From Hydractinia symbiolongicarpus (lineage: Eukaryota; Cnidaria; Hydrozoa; Anthoathecata; Hydractiniidae): 64,000 nt of DNA. The position numbers were made by a program, and so were the translations under genes. This document shows, piece after piece, positions 22,339-35,000 of this stretch; within the stretch, counting starts at the first letter, position 1, and each line of letters starts with the position of its first letter. The DNA lies in NCBI RefSeq assembly GCF_029227915.1, contig NC_079886.1, forward strand, positions 25,460,501 through 25,524,500. The letters run 5' to 3'. The notes below the pieces were generated by a model. That model did no database searches. It was given only the letters and a program-made list of their open reading frames with translations, and had not been told where the DNA came from.

Positions 22339-25322
22339 GCACCGGCAATCATGCCAATTTAAGAAGAATGTTAATTCATGGAATCCACTTGTCTCATTCA
22401 TCACATTTGTCAGGTCACAGTCCAAAATCAGTTCAATTAAGTCCTATAGTCAATCGTTTCACTGTTAAAAGCGATGCAACCTAGTAATATCAGAAAAATA
22501 TCGCTAAATACTTGTTGGTACGAAAATGTGACCTAACTGTTGTAACTGAAACGGATTGATACCGTTACGAAGTCAATGAAATGCAGTTTTTGAAACTGTC
22601 TCAATTTCCTCGGCGTGCAATAGCGGCTAGGATTGGTCCCACAGTAAAAAATGACTTATATATCTACATTTTTAAATGAAGCGCTACCACAGTGCCCAGT
22701 TTAATCGCTGAGTTCCGGCAATCATGCCAATTTAAGAAGAATGTTATTTCATGGAGTCCATTTTTCTCATTCATCACATTTGTAAGGTCACAGTCCAAAA
22801 TCAGTTCAATTAAGTCCCACAGTCAATCGTTTCACTGTTAAAAGAGATGCAACCTAGTAAAATCAGAAAAATATCGCTAAATACATGTTGGTTCGAATAC
22901 TTGACGCAACTGTTGTAACTGAAACGGACTGATACCGTTAGAAAGTCACTGAAATGTAGTTTTTGAAACTGTCTCAATTTCTTCAGCGTGCGATAACGGC
23001 TAGGATTGGTCCCACAGTAAAAAATGACTTATATATCTACATTTTTAAATGACGCGTTACCACAGCGCCCAGTGAAATCACTGAGTTCCGTCAATCATGC
23101 TAATTTAAGAAGAATGTTATTGCATGTAGTCCAATTGTCTCAATTATCACATTTATAAAGTTAAGGTCCAAAATCAGTTCAAGTATGTCCCACAGTCAAT
23201 CGTTTCACTGTTAAAAGCGATGCAAGCTAGTAATATCATAAAAATATGGCTAAGTGCATGTTGGTACGAATATGTGACGCAACCGTTGTAACAGAAACTG
23301 ACTGATACCGTTAGAAAGTCAATGAAATGTAGTTTTTGAAGCTGTCTCAATTTCTTCAGCGTGCGATAACGGCTAGGATTGGTCCCACAGTAAAAAATGA
23401 CTTATATATCTACATTTTTAAAAGAAGCGCTACCACAGCGCCCAGTGTAATGGCTGAGTTCAAGCAATAATGTCAAATTAAGAAGATTGTTACTTCATGG
23501 AGTCCAATTGGCTTATTTATCACATTTATAAGGTAACCGTCCAAAATCAGTTCAATTAAGTCCCACAGTCAATCGTTTCACTGTTAAAAGCGATGTAACC
23601 TAATAGTATCAGAAAAATATCGCTAAATACATGTTGGTACAAATATGTGACGCAACTGTTGTAACAGAAGCGGACTGATACCGTTAGAAAGTCAATGACT
23701 TGCAGTTTTTGAAACTGTCTCAATATCTTCAGCGTGCCATAACGGCTAGGATTGGTCCCACAGTAAAAAATGACTTATATATCTACATTTTTAAATGAAG
23801 CGCTACCACAGCGCCCGGTGTAATCACTGAGCACCGGCAATCATGCCAATTTAAGAAGAATGTTAATTCATGGAATCCACTTGTCTCATTCATCACATTT
23901 GTCAGGTCACAGTCCAAAATCAGTTCAATTAAGTCCTATAGTCAATCGTTTCACTGTTAAAAGCGATGCAACCTAGTAATATCAGAAAAATATCGCTAAA
24001 TACTTGTTGGTACGAAAATGTGACCTAACTGTTGTAACTGAAACGGATTGATACCGTTACGAAGTCAATGAAATGCAGTTTTTGAAACTGTCTCAATTTC
24101 CTCGGCGTGCAATAGCGGCTAGGATTGGTCCCACAGTAAAAAATGACTTAAATATCTACATTTTTAAATGAAGCGCTACCACAGTGCCCAGTTTAATCGC
24201 TGAGTTCCGGCAATCATGCCAATTTAAGAAGAATGTTATTTCATGGAGTCCATTTTTCTCATTCATCACATTTGTAAGGTCACAGTCCAAAATCAGTTCA
24301 ATTAAGTCCCACAGTCAATCGTTTCACTGTTAAAAGCGATGCAACCTAGTAATATCAGAAAAATATCGCTAAATACATGTTGGTTCGAATACTTGACGCA
24401 ACTGTTGTAACTGAAACGGACTGATACCGTTAGAAAGTCACTGAAATGTAGTTTTTGAAACTGTCTCAATTTCTTCAGCGTGCGATAACGGCTAGGATTG
24501 GTCCCACAGTAAAAAATGACTTATATATCTACATTTTTAAAAGAAGCGCTACCACAGCGCCCAGTGTAATGGCTGAGTTCTAGCAATAATGTCAAATTAA
24601 GAAGATTGTTACTTCATGGAGTCCAATTGGCTTATTTATCACATTTATAAGGTCACCGTCCAAAATCAGTTCAATTAAGTCCCACAGTCAATCGTTTCAC
24701 TGTTAAAAGCGATGTAACCTAATAGTATCAGAAAAATATCGCTAAATACATGTTGGTACAAATATGTGACGCAACTGTTGTAACAGAAGCGGACTGATAC
24801 CGTTAGAAAGTCAATGAATTGCAGTTTTTGAAACTGTCTCAATATCTTCAGCGTGCCATAACGGCTAGGATTGGTCCCACAGTAAAAAATGACTTATATA
24901 TCTACATTTTTAAATAAAGCGCTACCACAGCGCCCGGTGTAATCACTGAGCACCGGCAATCATGCCAATTTAAGAAGAATGTTAATTCATGGAATCCACT
25001 TGTCTCATTCATCACATTTGTCAGGTCACAGTCCAAAATCAGTTCAATTAAGTCCTATAGTCAATCGTTTCACTGTTTAAAGCGATGCAACCAAGTAATA
25101 TCAGAAAAATATCGCTAAATACATGTTGGTACGAAAATGTGACCTAACTGTTGTAACTGAAACGGATTGATACCGTTACGAAGTCAATGAAATGCAGTTT
25201 TTGAAATTGTCTCAATTTCCTCGGCGTGCGATAGCGGCTAGGATTTGTCCCACAGTAAAAAATGACTTATATATCTACATTTTTAAATGAAGCGCTACCA
25301 CAGCGCCCAGTGTAATGGCTGA
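22339..25322 (+). repeat. Four-monomer derivative and shortened variants, second copy
   Basis: Monomers at 22339, 22712, 23085, 23458, 23831, 24204, 24577 and 24950 mirror 7462-10445 at offset 14877. Spotted differences are 8111 (C) versus 22988 (G) and 8822 (A) versus 23699 (C). The rare variants of the 10073 monomer recur in the monomer at 24950. Confidence 0.88.
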
Positions 25323-26814
25323 GTTCTAGCAATAATGTCAAATTAAGAAGATTGTTACTTCATGGAGTCCAATTGGCTTATTTATCACATTTATAAGGTC
25401 ACCGTCCAAAATCAGTTCAATTAAGTCCCACAGTCAATCGTTTCACTGTTAAAAGCAATGTAACCTAATAGTATCAGAAAAATATCGCTAAATACATGTT
25501 GGTACAAATATGTGAAGCAACTGTTGTAACAGAAGCGGACCGATACCGTTAGAAAGTCAATGAATTGCAGTTTTTGAAACTGTCTCAATATCTTCAGCGT
25601 GCCATAACGGCTAGGATCGGTCCCACAGTAAAAAATGACTTATATATCTACATTTTTAAATGAAGCGCTACCACAGCGCCCGGTGTAATCACTGAGCACC
25701 GGCAATCATGCCAATTTAAGAAGAATGTTAATTCATGGAATCCACTTGTCTCATTCATCACATTTTTCAGTTCACAGTCCAAAATCAGTTCAATTAAGTC
25801 CTATAGTCAATCGTTTCACTGTTAAAAGCGATGCAACCTAGTAATATCAGAAAAATATCGCTAAATACATGTTGGTACGAAAATGTGACCTAACTGTTGT
25901 AACTGAAACGGATTGATACCGTTACGAAGTCAATGAAATGCAGTTTTTGAAACTGTCTCAATTTCCTCGGCGTGCGATAGCGGCTAGGATTGGTCCCACA
26001 GTAAAAAATGACTTATATATCTACATTTTTAAATGAAGCGCTACCACAGCGCCCAGTTTAATCGCTGAGTTCCGGCAATCATGCCAAATTAAGAAGAATG
26101 TTATTTCATGGAGTCCATTTTTCTCATTCATCACATTTGTAAGGTCACAGTCCAAAATCAGTTCAATTAAGTCCCACAGTCAATCGTTTCACTGTTAAAA
26201 GCGATGCAACCTAGTATTATCAGAAAAATATCGCTAAATACATGTTGGTACGAATACTTGACGCAACTGTTGTAACTGAAACGGACTGATACCGTTAGAA
26301 AGTCACTGAAATGTAGTTTTTGAAACTGTCTCAATTTCTTCAGCGTGCGATAACGGCTAGGATTGGTCCCACAGTAAAAAATGACTTATATATCTACATT
26401 TTTAAAAGAAGCGCTACCACAGCGCCCAGTGTAATGGCTGAGTTCTAGCAATAATGTCAAATTAAGAAGATTGTTACTTCATGGAGTCCAATTGGCTTAT
26501 TTATCACATTTATAAGGTCACCGTCCAAAATCAGTTCAATTAAGTCCCACAGTCAATCGTTTCACTGTTAAAAGCGATGTAACCTAATAGTATCAGAAAA
26601 ATATCGCTAAATACATGTTGGTACAAATATGTGACGCAACTGTTGTAACAGAAGCGGACTGATACCGTTAGAAAGTCAATGAAATGCAGTTTTTGAAACT
26701 GTCTCAATATCTTCAGCGTGCGATAACGGCTAGGATTGGTCCCACAGTAAAAAATGACTTATATATCTACATTTTTAAATGACGCGCTACCACAGCGCCC
26801 AGTGAAATCACTGA
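25323..26814 (+). repeat. t7-t4-t5-t7 stretch with a three-monomer indel against the left copy
   Basis: Monomers start at 25323, 25696, 26069 and 26442 (t7, t4, t5, t7), where the left copy has a single t7 monomer at 10446. The start of the 10446 monomer matches 25323 and its later part matches 26442, for example GATGTAACC, GTGACGCAACTG and AATGAAATGCAG. One copy therefore gained or lost exactly 1119 bp by exchange between two t7 monomers, and the offset changes from 14877 to 15996. Confidence 0.85.
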
Positions 26815-28306
26815 GTTCCGTCAATCATGCCAATTTAAGAAGAATGTTAATTCATGGAATCCAATTGTCTCATTCATCACATTTGTCAGGTCACAGTCCA
26901 AAATCAGTTCAATTAAGTCCTATAGTCAATCGTTTCACTGTTAAAAGCGATGCAACCTAGTAATATCAGAAAAATATCGCTAAATACATGTTGGTACGAA
27001 AATGTGACCTAACTGTTGTAACTGAAACGGATTGATACCGTTACGAAGTCAATGAAATGCAGTTTTTGAAACTGTCTCAATTTCCTCGGCGTGCGATAGC
27101 GGCTAGGATTGGTCCCACAGTAAAAAATGACTTATATATCTACATTTTTAAATGAAGCGCTACCACAGCGCCCAGTTTAATCGCTGAGTTCCGGCAATCA
27201 TGCCAATTTAAGAAGAATGTTATTTCATGGAGTCCATTTTTCTCATTCATCACATTTGTAAGGTCACAGTCCAAAATCAGTTCAATTAAGTCCCACAGTC
27301 AATCGTTTCACTGTTAAAAGCGATGCAACCTAGTAATATCAGAAAAATATCGCTAAATACATGTTGGTACGAATACTTGACGCAACTGTTGTAACTGAAA
27401 CGGACTGATACCGTTAGAAAGTCACTGAAATGTAGTTTTTGAAACTGTCTCAATTTCTTCAGCGTGCGATAACGGCTAGGATTGGTCCCACAGTAAAAAA
27501 TGACTTATATATCTACATTTTTAAAAGAAGCGCTACCACAGCGCCCAGTGTAATGGCTGAGTTCTAGCAATAATGTCAAATTAAGAAGATTGTTACTTCA
27601 TGGAGTCCAATTGGCTTATTTATCACATTTATAAGGTCACCGTCCAAAATCAGTTCAATTAAGTCCCACAGTCAATCGTTTCACTGTTAAAAGCGATGTA
27701 ACCTAATAGTATCAGAAAAATATCGCTAAATACATGTTGGTACAAATATGTGACGCAACTGTTGTAACAGAAGCGGACTGATACCGTTAGAAAGTCAATG
27801 AAATGCAGTTTTTGAAACTGTCTCAATATCTTCAGCGTGCGATAACGGCTAGGATTGGTCCCACAGTAAAAAATGACTTATATATCTACATTTTTAAATG
27901 ACGCGCTACCACAGCGCCCAGTGAAATCACTGAGTTCCGTCAATCATGCCAATTTAAGAAGAATGTTAATTCATGGAATCCAATTGTCTCATTCATCACA
28001 TTTGTCAGGTCACAGTCCAAAATCAGTTCAATTAAGTCCTATAGTCAATCGTTTCACTGTTAAAAGCGATGCAACCTAGTAATATCAGAAAAATATCGCT
28101 AAATACATGTTGGTACGAAAATGTGACCTAACTGTTGTAACTAAAACGGATTGATACCGTTACGAAGTCAATGAAATGCTGTTTTTGAAACTGTCTCAAT
28201 TTCCTCGGCGTGCGATAGCGGCTAGGATTGGTCCCAAAGTAAAAAATGACTTATATATCTACATTTTTAAATGAAGCGCTACCACAGTTCCCAGTTTAAT
28301 CGCTAG
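26815..28306 (+). repeat. Trimer HOR with hybrid monomers, second copy
   Basis: Monomers at 26815, 27188, 27561 and 27934 (t6/4, t5, t7, t6/4) correspond to 10819-12310 at offset 15996. The match runs on into the t5 monomer at 28307 (left copy 12311) and ends near 12409/28405, where the left copy has AGTCCTATAG and this copy AGTCCCACAG. Confidence 0.85.
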
Positions 28307-31300
28307 GTTCCGGCAATCATGCCAATTTAAGAAGAATGTTATTTCATGGAGTCCATTTTTCTCATTCATCACATTTGTAAGGTCACAGTCCAAAATCAGT
28401 TCAATTAAGTCCCACAGTCAATCGTTTCATTGTTAAAAGCGATGCAACCTAGTAATATCAGAAAAATATCGCTAAATACATGTTGGTACGAATACTTGAC
28501 GCAACTGTTGTAACTGAAACGGACTGATACCGTTAGAAAGTCACTGAAATGTAGTTTTTGAAACTGTCTCAATTTCTTCAGCGTGCGATAACGGCTAGGA
28601 TTGGTCCCACAGTAAAAAATGACTTATATATCTAAATTTTTAAATGAAGCGCTACCACAGCGCCCAGTGTAATCGCTGAGTTCCGTCAATTATGCCAATT
28701 TAAGAAGAAGGTTATTGCATGTAGTCCAATTGTCTCAATTATCACATTTATAAAGTTAAAGTCCAAAATCAGTTCAAGTATGTCCCACAGTCAATCGTTT
28801 CACTGTTAAAAGCGATGCAACCTAGTAATATCAGAGAAATATCGCTAAGTGCATGTTGGTACGAATATGTGACGCAAACGTTGTAACTGAAACGGACTGA
28901 TACCGTTAGAAAGTCAATGAAATGTAGTTTTTGAAACTGTCTCTATTTCTTCAGCGTGCGATAACGGGTAGGATTGTTTCTACAGTAAAAAATGAGATAT
29001 TTATCTACATTTTTAAATGAAGCGCTACCACAGCGCCCAGTTTAATCGCTGAGTACCGGCAATCATGACAACTTAAGAAGAATGTTATTTCATGGAGTCC
29101 AATTGTCTCATTCATCACATTTGTAAGGTCACAGTCCAAAATCAGATCAATTAAGTCCCACAGTTAATCGTTTCACTGTTAAAAGCGATGCAACCTAATA
29201 ATATCAGAAGAATATCGCTAAGTACATCTTGGTACGAAAATGTGACCCAACTGTTGTAACTCAAACGGGCTGACACCGTTAGAAAGTCAATGAAATGCAG
29301 TTTTTGAAACTGTCTCAATTTTTTCAGCGTGCGATAACGGCTAGGATTGGTCCCACAGTAAAAAATGACTTACATAACTACATTTTTAAATGAAGCGCTA
29401 CCACAGCGCCCAGTTTAATCGCTGAGTTCCGGCAATCATGCCAATTTAAGAAGAATGTTATTGCTTGTAGTCCATTTTTCTCATTCATCACATTTGTAAG
29501 GTCACAGTCCAAAATCAGTTCAATTAAGTCCCACAGTCAATCGTTTCACTGTTAAAAGCGATGCAACCTGGTAATATCAGAAAAATATCGCTAAATACAT
29601 GTTGGTACGAATACTTGACGCAACTGTTGTAACTGAAACGGACTGATACCGTTAGAAAGTCACTGAAATGTAGTTTTTGAAACTGTCTCAATTTCTTCAG
29701 CGTGCGATAACGGCTAGGATTGGTCCCACAGTAAAAAATGACTTATATATCTACATTTTTAAAAGAAGCGCTACCACAGCGCCCAGTGTAATGGCTGAGT
29801 TCTAGCAATAATGTCAAATTAAGAAGATTGTTACTTCATGGAGTCCAATTGGCTTATTTATCACATTTATAAGGTCACCGTCCAAAAATCAGTTCAATTA
29901 GGTCCCACAGTCAATCGTTTCACCGTTAAAAGCGATGTAACCTAATAGTATCAGAAAAATATCGCTAAATACATGTTGGTACAAATATGTGACGCAACTG
30001 TTGTAACAGAAGCGGACTGATACTGTTAGAAAGTCAATGAAATGCAGTTTTTGAAACTGTCTCAATATCTTCAGCGTGCGATAACGGCTAGGATTGGTCC
30101 CACAGTAAAAAATGACTTATATATCTACATTTTTAAATGACGCGCTACCACAGCGTCCAGTGAAATCACTGAGTTCCGTCAATCATGCCAATTTAAGAAG
30201 AATGTTAATTCATGGAATCCACTTGTCTCATTCATCACATTTGTCAGGTCACAGTCCAAAATCAGTTCAATTAAGTCCTATAGTCAATCGTTTCACTGTT
30301 AAAAGCGATGCAACCTAGTAATATCAGAAAAATATCGCTAAATACATGTTGGTACGAAAATGTGACCTAACTGTTGTAACTGAAACGGATTGATACCGTT
30401 ACGAAGTCAATGAAATGCTGTTTTTGAAACTGTCTCAATTTCCTCGGCGTGCGATAGCGGCTAGGATTTGTCCAAAAGTAAAAAATGACTTATATATCTA
30501 CATTTTTGAATGAAGCGCTACCACAGTGCCCAGTTTAATCGCTAGGTTCCGGCAATCATGCCAATTTAAGAAGAATGTTATTTCATGGAGTCCATTTTTC
30601 TCATTCATCACATTTGTAAGGTCACAGTCCAAAATCAGTTCAATTAAGTCCCACAGTCAATTGTTTCACTGTTAAAAGCAATGCAACCTAGTAATATCAG
30701 AAAAATATCGCTAAATACATGTTGGTACGAATACTTGACGCAACTGTTGTAACTGAAACGGACTGATACCGTTAGAAAGTCACTGAAATGTAGTTTTTGA
30801 AACTGTCTCAATTTCTTCAGCGTGCGATAACGGCTAGGATTGGTCCCACAGTAAAAAATGACTTATATATCTAAATTTTTAAATGAAGCGCTACCACAGC
30901 GCCCAGTGTAATCGCTGAGTTCCGTCAATTATGCCAATTTAGGAAGAAGGTTATTGCATGTAGTCCAATTGTCTCAATTATCACATTTATAAAGTTAAAG
31001 TCCAAAATCAGTTCAAGTATGTCCCACAGTCAATCGTTTCACTGTTAAAAGCGATGCAACCTAGTAATATCAGAGAAATATCGCTAAGTGCATGTTGGTA
31101 CGAATATGTGACGCAAACGTTGTAACTGAAACGGACTGATACCGTTAGAAAGTCAATGAAATGTAGTTTTTGAAACTGTCTCTATTTCTTCAGCGTGCGA
31201 TAACGGGTAGGATTGTTTCTACAGTAAAAAATGAGATATTTATCTACATTTTTAAATGAAGCGCTACCACAGCGCCCAGTTTAATTGCTGAGTACCGGCA

Positions 31301-32037
31301 ATCATGACAACTTAAGAAGAATGTTATTTCATGGAGTCCAATTGTCTCATTCATCACATTTGTAAGGTCACAGTCCAAAATCAGATCAATTAAGTCCCAC
31401 AGTTAATCGTTTCACTGTTAAAAGCGATGCAACCTAATAATATCAGAAGAATATCGCTAAGTACATGTTGGTACGAATACTTGACGCAACTGTTGTAACT
31501 GAAACGGACTGATACCGTTAGAAAGTCACTGAAATGTAGTTTTTGAAACTGTCTCAATTTCTTCAGCGTGCGATAACGGCTAGGATTGGTCCCACAGTAA
31601 AAAATGACTTATATATCTACATTTTTAAAAGAAGCGCTACCACAGCGCCCAGTGTAATGGCTGAGTTCTAGCAATAATGTCAAATTAAGAAGATTGTTAC
31701 TTCATGGAGTCCAATTGGCTTATTTATCACATTTATAAGGTCACCGTCCAAAATCAGTTCAATTAAGTCCCACAGTCAATCGTTTCACTGTTAAAAACGA
31801 TGTAACCTAATAGTATCAGAAAAATATCGCTAAATACATGTTGGTACAAATATGTGACGCAACTGTTGTAACAGAAGCGGACTGATACTGTTAGAAAGTC
31901 AATGAAATGCAGTTTTTGAAACTGTCTCAATATCTTCAGCGTGCGATAACGGCTAGGATTGGTCCCACAGTAAAAAATGACTTATATATCTACATTTTTA
32001 AATGACGCGCTACCACAGCGCCCAGTGAAATCACTGA
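28307..32037 (+). repeat. Six/five-monomer HOR (t5-t10-t2-[t5]-t7-t6/4)
   Basis: Monomers start at 28307, 28680, 29053, 29426, 29799, 30173, 30546, 30919, 31292 and 31665. The first unit reads t5, t10, t2, t5, t7, t6/4 and the second t5, t10, t2, t7, followed by the t6/4 at 32038. The second unit lacks one t5 monomer: the t2 monomer at 31292 changes to t5 sequence within itself (GGTACGAATACTTGACGC near 31470). The pair shares GGTAGGATTGTTTC and the GAAGAAGG start of t10. A 1-bp insertion (CCAAAAATCAG near 29884) shifts phase. Confidence 0.83.
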
Positions 32038-35000
32038 GTTCCGTCAATCATGCCAATTTAAGAAGAATGTTAATTCATGGAATCCACTTGTCTCATTCAT
32101 CACATTTGTCAGGTCACAGTCCAAAATCAGTTCAATTAAGTCCTATAGTCAATCGTTTCACTGTTAAAAGCGATGCAACCTAGTAATATCAGAAAAATAT
32201 CGCTAAATACATGTTGGTACGAAAATGTGACCTACCTGTTGTAACTGAAACGGATTGATACCGTTACGAAGTCAATGAAATGCTGTTTTTGAAACTGTCT
32301 CAATTTCCTCGACGTGCGATAGCGGCTAGGATTTGTCCCAAAGTAAAAAATGACTTATATATCTACATTTTTGAATGAAGCGCTACCACAGTGCCCAGTT
32401 TAATCGCTAGGTTCCGGCAATCATGCCAATTTAAGAAGAATGTTATTTCATGGAGTCCATTTTTCTCATTCATCACATTTGTAAGGTCACAGTCCAAAAT
32501 CAGTTCAATTAAGTCCCACAGTCAATTGTTTCACTGTTAAAAGCGATGCAACCTAGTAATATCAGAAAAATATCGCTAAATACATGTTGGTACGAATACT
32601 TGACGCAACTGTTGTAACTGAAACGGACTGATACCGTTAGAAAGTCACTGAAATGTAGTTTTTGAAACTGTCTCAATTTCTTCAGCGTGCGATAACGTCT
32701 AGGATTGGTCCCACAGTAAAAAATGAGATATTTATCTACATTTTTAAATGAAGCGCTACCACAGCGCCCAGTTTAATCGCTGAGTACCGGCAATCATGAC
32801 AACTTAAGAAGAATGTTATTTCATGGAGTCCAATTGTCTCATTCATCACATTTGTAAGGTCACAGTCCAAAATCAGATCAATTAAGTCCCACAGTTAATC
32901 GTTTCACTGTTAAAACCGATGCAACCTAATAATATCAGAAAAATATCGCTAAGTACATGTCGGTACGAAAATGTGACCCAACTGTTGTAACTCAAACAGG
33001 CTGACACCGTTAGAAAGTCAATGAAATGCAGTTTTTGAAACTGTCTCAATTTTTTCAGCGTGCGATAACGGCTAGGATTGGTCCCACAGTAAAAAATGAC
33101 TTATATATCTACATTTTTAAATGACGCGTTACCACAGCGCCCAGTGAAATCACTGAGTTCCGTCAATCATGCCAATTTAAGAAGAAGGTTATTGCATGTA
33201 GTCCAATTGACTCAATTATCACATTTATAAAGTTAAGGTCCAAAATCAGTTCAAGTATGTCCCACAGTCAATCGTTTCACTGTTAAAAGCGATGCAAGCT
33301 AGTAATATCAGAAAAATATGGCTAAGTGCATGTTGGTACGAATATGTGACGCAACCGTTGTAACAGAAACTGACTGATACCGTTAGAAAGTCAATGAAAT
33401 GTAGTTTTTGAAGCTGTCTCAATTTCTTCAGCGTGCGATAACGGCTAGGATTGGTCCCACAGTAAAAAATGACTTATATATCTACATTTTTAAAAGAAGC
33501 GCTACCACGGCGCCCAGTGTAATGGCTGAGTTCTAGCAATAATGTCAAATTAAGAAGATTGTTACTTCATGGAGTCCAATTGGCTTATTTATCACATTTA
33601 TAAAGTTAAAGTCCAAAATCAGTTCAATTAAGTCCCACAGTCAATCGTTTCACTGTTAAAAGCGATGTAACCTAATAGTATCAGAAAAATGTCGCTAAAT
33701 AGATGTTGGTACAAATATGTGACGCAACTGTTGTAACAGAAGCGGACTGATACCTTTACAAAGTCAATGAAATGCAGTTTTTGAAACTGTCTCAATATCT
33801 TCAGCGTGCGATAGCGGCTAGGATTGGTCCCACAGTAAAAAATGACTTATATATCTACATTTTTAAATGAAGCGCTACCACAGTGCCCAGTTTAATCGCT
33901 GAGTTGCGGTAATCATGCCAATTTAAGAAGAATGTTATTGCTTGTAGTCCATTTTTCTCATTCATCACATTTGTAAGGTCACAGTCCAAATTCAGTTCAA
34001 TTAAGTCCCACAGTAAATCGTTTCACTGTTAAAAGCGATGCAACCTGGTAATATCAGAGAAATATCGCTAAATACATGTTGGTACGAATACTTGACGCAA
34101 CTGTTGTAACTGAAACGGACTGATACCGTTAGAAAGTCACTGAAATGTAGTTTTTGAAACTGTCTCAATTTCTTCAGCGTGCGATAACGGCTAGGATTGG
34201 TCCCACAGTAAAAAATGACTTATATATCTAAATTTTTAAATGGAGCGCTACCACAGCGCCCAGTGTAATCGCTGAGTTCCGTCAATTATGCCAATTTAAG
34301 AAGAAGGTCATTGCATGGAGTCCAATTGTCTCAATTATCATATTTATAAAGTTAAAGTCCAGAATCAGATCAATTAAGTCCCACAGTTAATCGTTTCACT
34401 GTTAAAAGCGATACAACCTAATAATATCAGAAAAATATCGCTAAATACATGTTGGTACGAAAATGTGACCCACCAGTTGTAACTCAAACGGGCAGACACC
34501 GTTAGAAAGTCAATGAAATGGAGTTTTTGAAACTGTCTCAATTTTTTTAGCGTGCGATAACGGCTAGGATTGCTCCCACAGTAAAAAATGACTTATATAT
34601 CTACATTTTTAAATGACGCGTTACCACAGCGCCCAGTGAAATCACTGAGTTCCGTCAATCATGCCAATTTAAGAAGAATGTTATTGCATGTAGTCCAATT
34701 GTCTCAATTATCACATTTATAAAGTTAAAGTTCAAAATCAGTTCAAGTATGTCCCACAGTCAATCGTTTCACTGTTAAAAGCGATGCAAGCTAGCAATAT
34801 CAGAAAAATATGGCTAAGTGCATGTTGGTACGAATATGTGACGCAACCGTTGTAACAGAAACTGACTGATACCGTTAGAAAGTCAATGAAATGTAGTTTT
34901 TGAAGCTGTCTCAATTTCTTCAGCGTGCGATAACGGCTAGGATTGGTCTCACAGTAAAAAATGACTTATATATCTACATTTTTAAAAGAAGCGCTACCAC

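Larger units (their letters stand above)
14303..28405 (+). repeat. Right copy of the large segmental duplication
   Basis: It begins exactly where the inverted segment ends and reproduces the left copy, including single-copy oddities such as the extra T near 20430 and the CTGTTTAAAGCG monomer at 24950. It has three monomers (1119 bp) more than the left copy around 25.4-26.6 kb. Homology ends inside the t5 monomer at 28307. Confidence 0.9.
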
